NCBI GenBank assembly: GCA_021495925.1
Contig: JAKEKT010000049.1
Coordinates: 124,001 to 188,000 of the forward strand
Direction: 5' to 3'
Length of the DNA stretch: 64,000 nucleotides
From: Diplodia intermedia
Taxonomy: Eukaryota > Ascomycota > Dothideomycetes > Botryosphaeriales > Botryosphaeriaceae
Made by a program: the position numbers and the translations under genes. Under the pieces are notes generated by a model. That model was given only the letters and a program-made list of their open reading frames with translations. It searched no databases and was not told the origin of the DNA. Of the stretch, positions 30,453-43,700 are shown in pieces (positions within the stretch are counted from its first letter, which is position 1; each line of letters opens with the position of its first letter).

Positions 30453-33358
30453 ACGTCTGTCGCAGGTTTGGGGGCTCGAGTATATAGTAAGCAGAAATAG
30501 AAAGGCATTGAGCGGCTGTCAGGTATTCATGGTTGAGGTGATGGACAGGGTTGCTGTTGTGTCTGGGAGAGGTGGACTCGATGATGCTGGTAAGGGTACT
30601 GACTTAAAGCACCATACCGGGCTCCTCGGAGACCGCAGCCCCCAAAAATACTCATGCTTGATGACTGGGCTCTGATGTGGTGCGCCCCCCTTCTGGGCCC
30701 AACGAAGGCTGTGCTGCCTGATGTCCCCACGTGATTGGTTCCCCGGTGTCAGCCTGTCCATGACTGGTACTGCAATCCATAGCAAGCATGCTATTGCCTG
30801 GGGCGAGGCGTCATCATCATTCTTTCGGCTTCTTCCTGATTCTGCTGGTGTCAGCCTTGTAGCCAAACAGGCTGCATCGCAAGGCTTCTAGCGGGGCCCA
30901 TTCGCGAGCCAAGAAATCCTGAAGCTTGACTCCATCACCGAAGAGGCAGAAGCTGGAGGATTTCTTCCAGGCTGCAATTCGTCAAGCCTGGTGAGTAATG
31001 CAACATTCCGCTTTCTCAATGCTCAAAGAAGACATCGACGAGTGATCGTGTCTACACCACCGAAAAGCACCCAGCCTTTCATTCGATCAGCAGATACGAT
31101 GCTGATGGGCTAGACAACTCTTGCGATTACAAGAAGGAGCCAGATCTAAGAGCATTAAAACTAGGAACATTGAACATGGATACATCAGCTGCGACAGTGA
31201 TGCCTGCATGGCGCGAAATTTCCGTTTTCGGTTAGCCAACAAGTACAGCTGAGCAAGCCATAACCACAGTCGGAAACGTGACTCTCAGCAATCCCGTCTT
31301 TCCCGGTGTCCCGAAATATCCGTTTCCTTCCCCTCCGGTAGCTGGCGCACCAGGGAATCCAATTCATGATCCCGCAAATCTTATCATGATGCGTGTCCCC
31401 CCACTCTGACATCCCACACTAAATCATCAGGCCATTCATCCACCACGGTGATCACCATCATCGCCCATCTAGCCCAAAAAAACTCTTCAGATCCCAATTC
31501 CAGGACCATGCACCAAGGGAGAAATTTCTGACTCTGCGCTGATCAGCAACATCTAGCATCCCACGCCGTCCGCCGATCGTCAGCCTTCGCGCTCTCCCTC
31601 CCACATCGGAGTCGACCGAGACTTCCACGCGCACCCGCACACGCTTGTCATAAAAGTAGTCACCAATCAACCCATCTCCTTCCAGAACGAACGGTAGCGT
31701 TCTTGGCGCGCACACAACGCCGGGCCGTTTGCGGAAGGGATTTTCCGCACATCAATCCACGCACGGCCGCTCGATACATAGATGTGATGGATATGTGATC
31801 TATCGATCCGCATGTCTGGAATACATGCACCGAGACTTGTTGCTTGCATGGGCCTCTCTCCCCTCCCCCACCCCCAAATCCTATGTATCCCAGTCCCCGA
31901 CATCTCCGGCGGCACCGGACAAGCTCCGACCCCCGCGCGCCCGCGCGCGCAGGGAGAGAGCGCCGTGGCATCGGGTGGACCGCAGCCACGGTGTAACCAG
32001 GTGTGTATGCGCAACGACGATTTCGTTGAACGGCGGAGCAAAAAAAAAAAAACCCCCCGTGCGTAGGCAGGCAGCAGCAGTAAGGAACTTCGAACCGGCC
32101 CTTGTTTTTCGATGCCCTTGGTTCATGAACTGCGCGACGAGGAGAAGAAGCGGGAGGTGTTCCCCCCCACCCCGGTGGTGCGATGTGACAGTTCTCTCGA
32201 AGAGAGAGCAGCAGCAGCAAAAGTGAGGACAAGTATGATCCTGGTCTCTGTGCATCGTAGCAAACGGGACGCCGCAGCCGGGGGGAGGGGGGGAGTCTCG
32301 TGGTTGTTTTTCAAGAGCGGATGACGGCGCAGGAGGGGGGGAACTGCGTGAGAAACCAAAAATAATCACCTCCACTATCTTAGCGACGTTGGACAATGTC
32401 AAACCTGACAGATGAATCTTCTCCGTAAGAAGGTGTTGCCGGGGAAGATTGAGAGAGAACAAAAGGGAATGATTGGGACGCAGATCCGCCCCAAAGCAGC
32501 AATAACCGCGGCGAGGATCACTGCTACAAGTATCCACGCCTGCTTCTCCCAGGTTCTTCATGCCTTTTGGTCAGAGGGGCCCCCGCCGGCGGGTGGCGGC
32601 GCCAGCAGGGTCATCTGGCGGGATCGGTTTCAGGGAAAAGAAAAGCGCGCCCATGGACGCTTGTCGCACGTCAACCATTGCTTTTTCTGCAGTCACGCCG
32701 TTGGATCACCATGTCCTTTCTTGGCCCTTCCCTCCCTTTGCTTCACTCTGTTGAGCCGCCATGTCAGGACATTGGTTGGGAACATTGTGCTGCGAGAGTA
32801 CTGAGCCTTTGAACCCAGCGCTCCAAGGTCTGTCCAATTCTTGTTTCCGATCAAAGTAGAATATGTGTCAAGATGAAGAAGCATCAAGCATGAAACAGCA
32901 ATGCAACTTTGTTTGCCACCAGAAATGGACTGCGCCCTCCATCCGAACTTTTCTTCTCCTCTGCTAAGAACGCCCCAGTCTCGAGCGTGCCGCATGTTAA
33001 TCGTGAATCCAACTACCAAATCCATGTGCTCTGGTCGATCTTTTTTCCAGTGCTAAAACCCTAGGATATCCAAGACGCCCACTGCAGGGCAGACGAAACG
33101 CTCAACAAAAACAAAGGTGCGAACTAATCACAATAAAAAGCAAAAGGGAGGACGTCAACAATAACATGCCATGACCCGATTTGACGGCCACACGGTCTGG
33201 GTCATGGTTTTTTTCTGACAGAGAATCCCCTAGTGCGAGGGCGACGACGGTTCATCCCCATCCATGTTTCACAGAGACGCATCTGACCTCTGGGACGGGA
33301 ACGATAAACGGCCAAGTCAAATGCCCAGGGACAGGCAAATCACTTTGTCCCATGCTCA
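30453..33358. other. Large gene-free region, 2.9 kb
   Basis: Between the start of the Asn-run gene and the 3' end of TSC1, both on the minus strand. It contains a pure A-tract at 32040-32052 followed by six C, and C/G-rich homopolymer patches near 32160-32340. Minus-strand frames of up to 226 codons around 31660-32561 are Cys/Pro/homopolymer-rich and not convincing. No repeat or RNA gene recognised. Confidence 0.5.
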
Positions 33359-36300
33359 TCAGTTTTGAGACATCAGCCCTTTGAAGCCTCTGAAGCCGCC
33401 GGTACCGGACTTGGTCGTGCCATCTTTCTTCTTGCCAACGTTTTGGGCGCCGCCTGCATGAGAGTACGGATTAGCTTGTGTGTCAATGGCATTCGCGCCT
33501 CACTTTCCCCGGCTTCTGTCCGCGCTTCTAAGGCCGAAGCAGTGATGGTGGTTGGACTCACCTCTTCCATAAACCCGGATTTCCGATTTCGGTGTGATTT
33601 TGGCCTTGTTGTCCTTGTCGCTGCCGCTGCCATTCGTATTCCCGCTGAATGTGCTACGCCCGTCAGACGAGCCGAGGGGCTCTGTGGCGTTGAATGCGTG
33701 GAACCGAGGCGCATGTAGGGTATCTGTGGGAGACTGCGGCTCATGTTCCGGGCTGGTTGTGTCCATGGGTTGGAACGTTCGGGTTGGAAGCGACTCGCTG
33801 CGCTCGGGACGCGCTGTGAATGGCCGGTTGCCGTGTCCCGAGAATGAGGATGCTTGGTAGTTAAATTCGCTGTACTCATCGTCGAATTCATCGTCGCTTT
33901 TTACATCCGCTCGCATCGGCTCGGTGAAAGACCTGGGGCCGTAGCGATTCGCAAAGCTTGCGCCTCTACTGCTTGTGATGCTACCACTTCCTGCGGTGCT
34001 AGGCTTTCTCATGAAAGCACTGGGAGGATGTGCTTCGATGGGGCTGTGTGCATCGTGGCTGCCATGGCCATTCCCGCTTGCGCGACCTCTTGCATACGAT
34101 AGCTCGGCCTCGAGGGCCTGCGACTTCATCTCCAGCTCGGTGAACCGGTGAAGGAGGCGGTTGTGCGTCTTTCTCAGCTGGTTGAACTTGGAATGGCTTG
34201 CAGCAAGAGCAGAATCAATCATCTGCTGCACCGATGCAGGCAGCTGTGTGGGATCGTGGCTGATGTCCATGTCGACTGGCTGGCGTGATTCAAGCAGGGC
34301 AAACTTGCGGTCATACGCCCTGGCAAGTCTACTCCGTTCAGCATCTTGGCTGTCAAGCTTCAGGTGGGCCAACTTGAGCTCATTGCGCAGCAGATCCTGC
34401 TCTTCCTTGGCCTGCTCAAAGTCAAGCTCCTTGAGTTCGAAGTTACGCAGCCTCGCCTGCAACCTTTCAATCTCCGTTCTCAGGATGCCCATCTCTTCTA
34501 ATTCCACTTCGGTGGACTTGAGGTTTTGCTTCGAATTGAGCTCCCTTGCTTCAGCCTCAACCAACAGTCTCCGGAGATGTTCGCAATCCTTCTCCGCCTT
34601 GTCAAGTTTCGTCTTGAGCGACTGTTCCTCAGAATGCCATTGCTTTTGCTCGTCGCGAATGGTCTTTAGCTTCGAGCCCAGTTCACCCTCCCATTTCTTC
34701 GACTGGTTCCTGCCTGTTATAGTCTCCTTCTTCAGCTGCGCGTAGAGCTCATTCGCTTTTTGCAGCTTGGCCTTCAGCGTCCTGTTCGTGTTGATTAGAT
34801 TCTGTGTTTCCGCCTCGACTGTGGCTTCCTTGATATGCCTCCGCTGGAGTTGGCCGATGTGAGACAGATGTTGAGCCTTCAGGTAACGTTCAAAGTTCAA
34901 GTCGTTGCGCAGTAGCATGACCTCGCGTTGCAGAGTAGCAAGATTCTGCGCGAGGCGGGCGTGCGTAGGCGTGAGCGGGTACTGGTTTGAGAGCGTTTGC
35001 GTAAATGCTTCAAGCCGAGGCGAAGCAAGAAGGGCTGAGGACGCATCCAGGTTTTGTTGCTGCTCCCTTTCGGTGGTCTGCGGGATGAAAGATCCTGGTA
35101 AGGTAGGACTGTCAGGACCGGCATCGTGGGGCCGAGGGGAAGGCCGCCTAAGATGGGTCGAATCTTTTGGCGAGAGGCTCGTCGGGGCGGTGGATTGAGT
35201 GTTTCGCCAGCTGCTACCAGGCTTTCCGTCTATTGGCGAAGTCGCGACTGTACCATCATCATCTAGAGGGACCCCAGGAATGTCTTCAGTTGGAACCAAA
35301 GAAGTGTGGACGGGCCGTGTGGCTGCTTGCGGAAGATCGGGTAACTTGGCGGTTGGCGGTGGGCCAGGGTCCTCCAAAGATGCGGAGACGGCCATGCACA
35401 GGCTCATGCACTCAGTGACGACATCCGCCGGATCACTCTTGAGCCAGCGTGTCTCGCTCAGCTCCTCTTCCGCTGTCATGTTGAAGAAGTTGGGATGTAA
35501 GAGGTGGACCTGCCGGAAGGGCTCCGTACGACGCCGAATAGCCTCAGGATCTAACACCAGGTCGTCCGCACCAAGGTAGTTGATGTTCTTCAAAAACCTT
35601 CGGGGCTTTCGGACATAGCTCATGAGGTTTACGGGGAAAAGCCCGTAGATGAAGGTGAAGTAATACAAAGCACCAGGTGCCGACGTCTCTGGGTGGTCAA
35701 AGGCGTGCTCGAGTCTCTCCCAGGTAGGGTCGCTGCGGTCATCGTCCGAGAAATCGTCGTCAGAGTCGGCGTCGATGGCCTCTTCTTCTGCGTTCTGGCG
35801 TTCATTTGGCATTGGCGCGGTTATCTGGTCCCAGCACAAAACTCGACTGTAAATCAAGAAGAGCTTCGGCATGTGGGACACTAGCACACGGGTGATATGA
35901 GGCATGAACATGATGAGCACTGTGAGCGCCATCTCGACGACCGTGGCAGACTTGTCGAGCATCAAGCATCTCTCCAAATTCTCCACGAGCGGCGTTTCGG
36001 AGACCAGGTAGAGATGCGGGGGCTGGACGCGGACGAAGGTGCAGAGCAGACCCAGGGCTTGGACACGATGCTTGGCTTGGACGAAGAGGGTGTTCAGCGA
36101 AAGAAGCAGTTCCTGGAGCGAGTTAGGTCAAAGCTGCTAGACAAAAGACGGCCGACTTGCCTTGGGCTTCCGGCGGCCGTACATGACCAGAAGCGACTCT
36201 ATTTCGCGCGCACCATACTCGTCTTCGGGTGTGATCATATCGCTCTCCGCCGTCGGCATGCGCGTATGCTTCAAATAGCAGTCCAGGAGCTTCTGCATAT

Positions 36301-36779
36301 ACGAAGCGGCGGCTTGGGCCTGCTCGGCGTCGTGGTCGCCGCCAGCTTCGTAAACCAGGACGCCCAGCACGAACTCGCGCGCATCCTCGCTCTCGTTCCT
36401 CTTGTGACCCACGCCGTCTATGACGGGTTTTAGAACCAGGTTCCACCACTGCGACAACCGGGCATCCCCGCGAATTGCAGGGCGCACTTGGCGGAGGACG
36501 CTAAGGAATGCGCTGCGCTTGACGGGCTCGTCCTGCACGTGGTTGTTGTACGTCTGCAGCAGCTCGTCGTGCAGACGTTGCGAATCCTGGTCGTCGATGT
36601 CATGGTGCTTGTCGAGGAAGGTCTCGATGGTCCGCTGGAGCTCGTCGGGAAGCGGGTATGCGACGGTTGGGCCGGCGAAGGCGGACTCGAGCGCCTTGAA
36701 GGCGTCTTTCAGAGAGCTGCATTTCTACATCAGCGCGGGCGAGAGCAGGGAAGAGGAGGCCAGCGTACCCGGCGGCCAT
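33359..36779 (-). CDS. TSC1: Hamartin / tuberous sclerosis complex protein 1 (Tsc1)
   Basis: Scaffold partner of the Rheb GAP Tsc2; the complex restrains TORC1 when nutrients are short. CDS is complement(join(33359..33453,33562..36112,36161..36716,36769..36779)), 1,070 residues. Exon 1 codes only MAAG (11 bases) and joins SLKDAFKALES through acceptor TGCAG, a join required by phase. Intron 2 has a GC donor in perfect context (AAG|GCAAGT). The last exon gives GGAQNVGKKKDG and ends GFKGLMSQN. The N-terminal hamartin region includes PLPDELQRTIETFLDKH, LNTLFVQAKHRVQALGLLC, ALYYFTFIYGLFPVNLMSYVRKP and the LLHPNFFNMTAEEEL block typical of fungal Tsc1. A long coiled coil runs over about residues 540-830, then a Ser-rich tail. 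TAP42, another TOR-pathway gene, lies 2.2 kb upstream on the same strand. Confidence 0.93.
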
Positions 36780-39011
36780 TTGCGCGCGCTCCGCAGCGGC
36801 AGCGGGATGCTATGACGAAAGCGAGGATTCCGAGCTGTTCGCGAAAAAACGCGGCATAGTCGCGCTCGCGGGCGAGACGGGGAGGCGGGGCGGGCTTGCT
36901 GATGTACTCGCTCGAATCGCGGACGCCGGCTGCTCCCGCCAACCACAACGGCGGACAATATGTAGACGTTGCTGGGCCTGAGGATGCTGATAAGCAATGG
37001 GACGACGCAGTCTGGCAATAGCAATCTAATGGATTATTAGCGGCGGCGGCGCACGTCGTTTCGTGCAGCGCGCAGCGGATTGGGCCAAGCTGATCCAGTG
37101 TGCCGGCACCCTTGGCCGCGAGCAGAGGCCCGGCTGGGCAGGCGTGGGTGCAACAGCGTGCAGGGGCATCCGAGGGCCCGTCCGCGACCTAGGTATCTCC
37201 GCCATAACGAATACTTTCGCATAACGTCACCAAGCCGTCGACACGCTGCGCCATCGCCCGCTGCGGCTGCCGGCGTCGCACAGCCGCTGCGCTGCTCGCT
37301 GGTCGCGCGCGGCAGGGGCTTTTCAGTGCAGCCGCGGATGCAGACGCAGCTCCGGCCGGGATATTGTGGCGTGCCCGCTCGGTGCCTCGCCGCGCGGGGT
37401 GATAGGCCGCAGCAGGCGTGATGCCCCAGCCGATGGACGTTGGAGACAACGGCGCGGCCAGGCGCAGGGCAGGCAGGCGCCGCCTAGCGCCAGGCGAGAA
37501 CCCAGCACATTCCCCAGCACTTGCCGCTTGCCCAAACAACTGCTGGCGGCTCCTTTCCGCCGGGCCCCTTCGAATTTCCTCGAGCCTGGGTGCTAGACAC
37601 CGAGACCACTGATAGCCGATGTAACGTGTGCCATGCAGACGCCGCAGCCCCCTCTCAGGGTGCACACGGGCCATTGATGCTCTGTGAGGGTCCATCCTCC
37701 TCGCTCAGGAGCGTGCATCGTGATAAGGTTGGCGTGGGTTGGCCCGCGGACATTGGGCCTCCAATGGGTCTTTGGCGCCGATGATCGCCACCAGGTGCGA
37801 ACGCCCGCCCTGCCGACTCCCACGAGCACAGCAACCGTGAGATCGCAGCCGATCCACGCAAGGGGCTCCCCCGGCAGGCCGTCTTCTACGCATCTCGCTG
37901 CCTGAGGTGTCACTGACACGCGCTTGCACCGAGTACCTGCGGCTGCGCTCCGCTTCACTGTCTGCTGCCCGTCGCTTCTACCGCCACGCCGTCGACAAGC
38001 TTGGCCGGCTATAGCCAGCCCCTGTGCGCTAGCTGCTGTTGCAGAATCTGGGAGCTGGAGGACTTAAGCTTCCCGGGTCCCGGCCGCCCGCCGTCAGCCG
38101 TCGGGGTACACAACATGGGGACCCTCTCTTCAGCGTCTGACGGTGTGCAAAGCTGCAAACACTGTACATGCGTCCTACTGTCGCGCGCATGATGCGTCAG
38201 ACTAGTTTGCCATCCACACAAGCTGGACGAGGAAAACTTTGCACATACAGGACGGCCTGCATTCTGAGCACATTTAGCCAGCTCGGAGCTTGGTCAGTTT
38301 AGGCCGCCTCGTATGCGCGCCCCAGACTACCGTCGCAAGCGTTGCTCCATAACGCGGATGGCGAGCCGGTGATAATAATATAATGTCGCGGTCGAGATAA
38401 GCAAACGACCCCACGCAATTGTGATTGCGTTGCGCGACCAGCCGGGCGATCAGGGATTCTCAGCCCTCAGGGCCATCAGGGAGCTCGGTGGAACAGGTGG
38501 CAGTATTAATGCCGAAAGGGCTGACGGGACATTCCATGAGCTGTCGTCAATCTTCAAGCCTCGGCTAAAGCTATCTTCATCACGGCGAGCTGCTCTTCTG
38601 AGCCATTCCCACCGCTTCATCCCAGCGTGCTGGTTGGGAAAGATACACATGAAACCCTCGAATTTGCCATGGCTGCAGATTGATTAACGTCTCACTCGAG
38701 AAGACACGGCGCACCTTCTCCCGCTGCCTGGGTGCCACTGATCCACATGTCCCTCCTGCCGCCGCCTTCCGCTTCCGTCGGGCCATCATGGGCAGTGCTG
38801 TCTTAAGTACTCGTAAGCCCTCCACCCGAGACCTAGCCAAGGCGACGATCGATTTTGGCCTTCTCCCGTTTCCCCACTGCCGGTCGGAGCAACAAAGCTC
38901 GATATTGCTGCCCGTCGGGTGCGGCACCAGGCCAACGGGAGTGAGCCGTGGGCTTCCAAAGCTATCTGCCTGCCACTACATCAGAGGCGGATGGTGCAAT
39001 CAACACGCTCA
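36780..39011. other. GC-rich intergenic region, 2.2 kb
   Basis: Between the TSC1 start and the TAP42 stop (both minus strand). It is rich in CpG/GCC words from 37050 to 38000. Open frames up to 168 codons are Arg/Ala-rich in several overlapping frames and show no domain. I see no gene, tRNA or repeat. Confidence 0.5.
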
Positions 39012-40191
39012 TCAGCCTCTGTTCATCGTGTTTCCAGAGCCTTTAGCGTTATCGTCCTTGTAATCATCCCATGCGCGCGCTTTCAGAGTCTCAGCATCGG
39101 CCTTTTCCAGGTTGTCCTCATCCGGTTCCGGTTGCATGCCTGACTGCTCACCACCTCCTTCGATGATACCTCCCCGCTTCCTCTCCTCGTCCAAGTATTC
39201 ATCGATCGTCATGGTGGGTAAGCTGTGATCTGGCCGGAAGACACCCTGCTGTACTCTCTGCCTGCTGTCGAGGAGCGTGAAGGGCCGCATTGGCTTTCCA
39301 TCTGCGCTCAAGATGGGCCCAGTACGGCTTGACAAACTCGCAAGCGGCGAATCCAGGCGCTCTGAATAACCGTCACCTCGGCGGTCACGCTGTCGCCAGT
39401 CCTCTGTGGCGGGGCCCGCGTTTGATGGAGGCGCAGGTGGAGCCATGGCCAGAATCTGTAGCTCCTGCGCCAGGGACTCGAGCGAGGCAAAGGTTTGGTG
39501 TACACAAAGAGCAATATTTGTGAGGTGGAGCTGACGCAGAGCATCCTCGTCGTTCTGGAAAGCAGCCGGATTTTGGTTGAGATGCTGGATCCCACGGTTA
39601 CTAATCGGCCCACGTGATGTTGCCACCGAACATACCTCAAGCTTCGCCTTCAGCTCTTTTTCGGCCCTGAAGCGGGAAATCTTTGTGTCGCGTCTGGCGG
39701 CAGCATCTGTAGTGGATGCAGTAGAGAAGGAGTTGGGGGACTCCTGGTACTTCTCGTAGAGCTTGGCATCGGGCTTCGACAGGACGTCATAGCTGTCGAG
39801 CAACTTCATGAACTTTTCGTAGCTTTCACGGGCACTGAGAAGAGTGGACTTGCGATCAGTGCCAACGGCGCGTTGCAACAGCTCGGCCAAATGGTAGTTG
39901 ATGACCATGTATCTGCGGCGGATATGAGAATAATGAAGGGACAGATCAAGATGTTGCGCCGTACTGGATGTCCCCGGACGACACATCTTCCAGAGTCTCG
40001 TTGGGACTGAATAGCGAAACACGATCGGCAACTCTCAAGCATTCTTGATAGGTGGCGATGGCTGAGCTGAGCTTCTGTTGGTAGGCATCGCTGTTCGAGT
40101 CGTAAGTAGACTCAAGCTCCTTTCGTTTCGCCTCTGCGCCGTAAAACAGAGCACGGAGGCTCTGCGGTTGCTGCTCAGCTTCGTTGCTCAT
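39012..40191 (-). CDS. TAP42: TAP42/alpha4-family PP2A regulatory protein
   Basis: Binds the catalytic subunits of PP2A-type phosphatases and works downstream of TOR. CDS is complement(join(39012..39584,39636..39912,39965..40191)), 358 residues (yeast Tap42 has 366). Intron 1 (GTACGG..CCGCAG) joins GDIQ to YMVINYHLAELLQ; intron 2 (51 bp, GTATGT..TCCAG) removes an in-frame stretch so that KAKLE runs into HLNQNPAAFQND. That second intron contains no stop codon, so its retention would add 17 residues without breaking the protein. The all-helical N-terminal TPR-like bundle and the hallmark C-terminal block MTIDEYLDEERKRGGIIEGGG are both present. Divergent to the Dicer gene with 537 bases between starts. 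Confidence 0.95.
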
Positions 40192-40728
40192 TTTCGAGGT
40201 CTGGGGTGGTAAAGGTGCGCTGTAGAGGTGGCGGTTGTCGTTGGTGGGAGGGAACCTGAACTGTATGGAAAAACGACGTCACGTGCGCCGCGTCTTAGCG
40301 CGTCGGCCATGATTTGCGCGCACGGACGCCTGCGGCGAGTGACGCCGCGACTCCACGACACCAGGTGCATGACACGGCGTCCTTCTGCTCGATGCTGCCC
40401 GTGGGAGTTTGCAAGCGCTCCGCTGGGGGCGCAGCGTCAGCACGGACCGCTGATGCAGGCAGGCAGCTGCGGCGCAAGCTGAGCAGGTGCTTGCTGCTTG
40501 CACCTGCCACATGCAGCAAACGGCTGGCCATGGTATCGCAAAACCATCTTAGCTCCCTTCAACCATCCGTCCACTTTACCTCTCAGCCTCCGCCTGCTCC
40601 GTCACAAACACTGTACACAGTCGTCCATGCCGTGCATGCGTGCCCAGTAACATCACATTCAGCCTGGTTCCACCTCAGCTGTCGCATCTCTGCACTCTGC
40701 ATTTCCCACTGAGGGTGCTGTGGGCGCA
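40192..40728. promoter_or_regulatory. Bidirectional promoter region, TAP42 / Dicer-like 1
   Basis: 537 bases between divergent start codons. Pyrimidine-rich on the + strand close to the Dicer start. No TATA box recognised. Confidence 0.5.
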
Positions 40729-43700
40729 ATGGCAGACAGCTCAGATGCTGTGCCATTTCCAAGTCATGATTCCGGCCAAGCACTTCCTGAAGCAGCCGCC
40801 CTTCAGGATACCGACAAGTCCCATCACCCCGCCAAAGATTATGAGGACTCTGATAGCGATGACGGCCTGCCGAGCTCTGGAATTGCCCGCAACGTCTCGG
40901 AAAAGAAACGCCATCAGCATGCCATCTTCAATTCATGGGTTACGCGGAAGGCAGAGAATGTAACAGAGCGGGAGGTGAAGGAGACTCTGAAGGCAGCTGA
41001 CGATGATTCGCTCTCCATTCGAAACCTGCTGGCCAAACAGGATTCCAACGTCATAGCCGACCCACGCGAGTACCAGTTGGAGCTTTTCGAGAGAGCTAAA
41101 GAAGAGAACGTCATTGCTGTCCTTGACACCGGTTCCGGAAAGACGCTGATCGCCGTGCTTCTGCTCAAGCATACCATCGACAAGGAGCTTGAGGATCGTG
41201 CAGCCGGCAAAGCCCCTCGTATCTCTTTCTTTCTCGTTGATTCTGTGACACTGGTGTTTCAGCAATTTGCTGTGCTCGAGACGAACCTCGATCAGAAGGT
41301 CGAGCGTTTCTGTGGAGCCATGGGCTGCGATCTTTGGTCCAAGCAGACATGGACGAAGCACTTCGAGCAGAACATGGTTCTCGTTTGCACCGCCGAGGTT
41401 CTTGCTCAGTGCTTGATGCACTCCTTCATCAACATGGAGCAGATCAATCTACTGATCTTCGACGAGGCTCATCATGCCAAGAAGGGTCACAGTTACGCCA
41501 GAATCATCAAGGATTATTACGTGCCCACAGATCCAAACAAACGGCCTAAGGTATTCGGGATGACGGCCTCGCCAGTAGATGCAAAGGTGGACGTTCTTCA
41601 AGCTGCTAGCGACCTCGAGGCACTCCTGCATTGCCGAATCGCGACCACTGCGAATCTGGACCTATTGCGCAAGACCATCAGCCGGCCAGATGAGTACGTG
41701 ACGAAGTACGCCCCCCTTCAGAAGCCATTCGAAACACCACTGTACGTGAAGATGAAGGAGAAACTCGGCGATATGGAAGCATTCAGACCTCTCTTTGAGT
41801 CTTCCAAACATGCAACTTCCCAACTCGGAGCATGGTGCTCAGACATGTTTTGGTTCTACGCTCTGCAAGAGGAAGAAGCCAAAAAGCTCGAAAGCCGCCA
41901 GGAACAAGCCTATCACAAGGACAAGAAGAAGAAGACAATCTCCCGCCTCGACCAGGAGGTAGCAAGGTTGAGAGAAGCTGCGGAGATCATCAAGAACAGC
42001 TGCTTGGGTGAGCCTCAGCCGAACCTAACACATCTGAGCTCAAAGGTCTTGGAACTTCGCACCCAGCTCCTCAAAACCTTTGAGAGGACACCCAACTCCA
42101 GATGCATCGTTTTCGTCGAGCGGCGACACACTGCCCGATTGTTGCATCGAGTCTTCAGCGAAATTGGAGGGGCGCATCTCAAACCCGGGATGATTGTTGG
42201 TAGTACGGGCAAGTGGGGCGATCTCAACATCTCGTTTCGTCAGCAGGTTATGACCCTCTTGAGATTTAAAAAAGGTGAACTGAATTGCCTTTTTGCAACC
42301 TCTGTTGCTGAGGAAGGCCTTGATATCCCCGATTGCAACTTGGTCGTCAGGTTCGACCTTTACAAGACGATGATCCAATACGTGCAGTCCAGAGGCCGCG
42401 CCCGGCACAGGAACTCCCGGTACTTACACATGATGGAGGATGACAACATGGAACACAGGAAGCTTGTTCTGGAAGCTCGTCAGGCAGAAAGGCTGATGCG
42501 GCAGTTTTGCGAAGCTTTGCCTGAAGACCGCCTGTTGAAAGGAAACGACGCGGATCTGGACGAGCTCATGCTTGATTGCAAGGGCTCCAGACGCTATACG
42601 GAACCCAGCACAGGGGCGAAGCTTACTTACGATTCCAGCCTTAGTGTCCTTGCCCACTTCACAGCGGCGCTTCCTAGGCAAGGGGAAGTCGCTTCTGAGC
42701 CTCTCTACATCATATCCTCGCAGTCAGGTAAATTCGTCTGTGAGGTCATCCTCCCCGAAAACTCGCCTATTCCATCAGCAATGGGCCGTCCGTCTCCGCG
42801 GAAGGCCATCGCAAAACGATCAGCAGCATTCGAAGCCTGTCTTAACCTCCGTGGGGAGGCATATTTGGACGAGAATCTCTTGCCGATCTATACGAAGCAT
42901 CTGCCTGCAATGAGAAACGCCCGACTGGCGTTGAATTGCAAGAAAACAAATGCGTACGATATGATGACAAAGCCGAAAATATGGGAAAATGACCGAGGAA
43001 CCATTCCTGAAGAGCTTCACATCACTGTCATTGAACTTCCGGATGGTCTTGACAGGCCCAACCAACCACTGGCGATACTCACTCGTACTCCTCTCCCAAA
43101 ATTGCCAGACTTCCCAATATTCCTCAATTCTGGAACTCCCAGCCGGGTCCATCTGGTTCCTTTGACGTCCGTCTTCAAGTGTAGCATCGATGATGTCCAA
43201 CACATGACCTCGTACACGCTCAGAGCGTTCAAAGATATCTTCAACAAGACGTACGAGGAGGATCATGCCAAGATGTCCTATTGGATTGCTCCATTGAAGA
43301 GTTGTTACCAAGTACTCGATGATGGATGCTATGGGTTACGAGAAATCCTCGACTGGGAGGCTGTGGAGGAGGTCAAAGCGCACGTCGAGTACCGTTGGAC
43401 AACTGAGATGCCCAATGATCTTCTTGTGGACAGGTATCTCGTCGACATGTGGGATGGTGGCCGGCGTTTCTTTACGGATTGCCTGAATCCAACCTTGAAG
43501 CCAACGGACCCTGTTCCTGACGATGCTGCCACCGGGAAGAAACCGGAGCACAAGAAGGACATCCTGAACTATTCCATCAGCCTGTACAAAGCATCGAGAG
43601 CGAAGGCCGACTCAAGCTGGAATCGCGAACAGCCGGTCCTTGAAGGAAGGCAAGTCCTCCACCGCCGCAACATGCTGGCGGAACCTGAGAGGCGTGAAGG

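Noticed and set aside
32085..32105. TTCGAACC-containing stretch considered as a tRNA T-loop on the minus strand
   Set aside because: The bases either side do not pair into a T-stem and no acceptor or D-arm could be found.
31660..32561. Two overlapping minus-strand frames (190 and 226 codons)
   Set aside because: Cys/Pro/homopolymer content, poly-Phe coded by the A-tract, no splice partners, no family resemblance.
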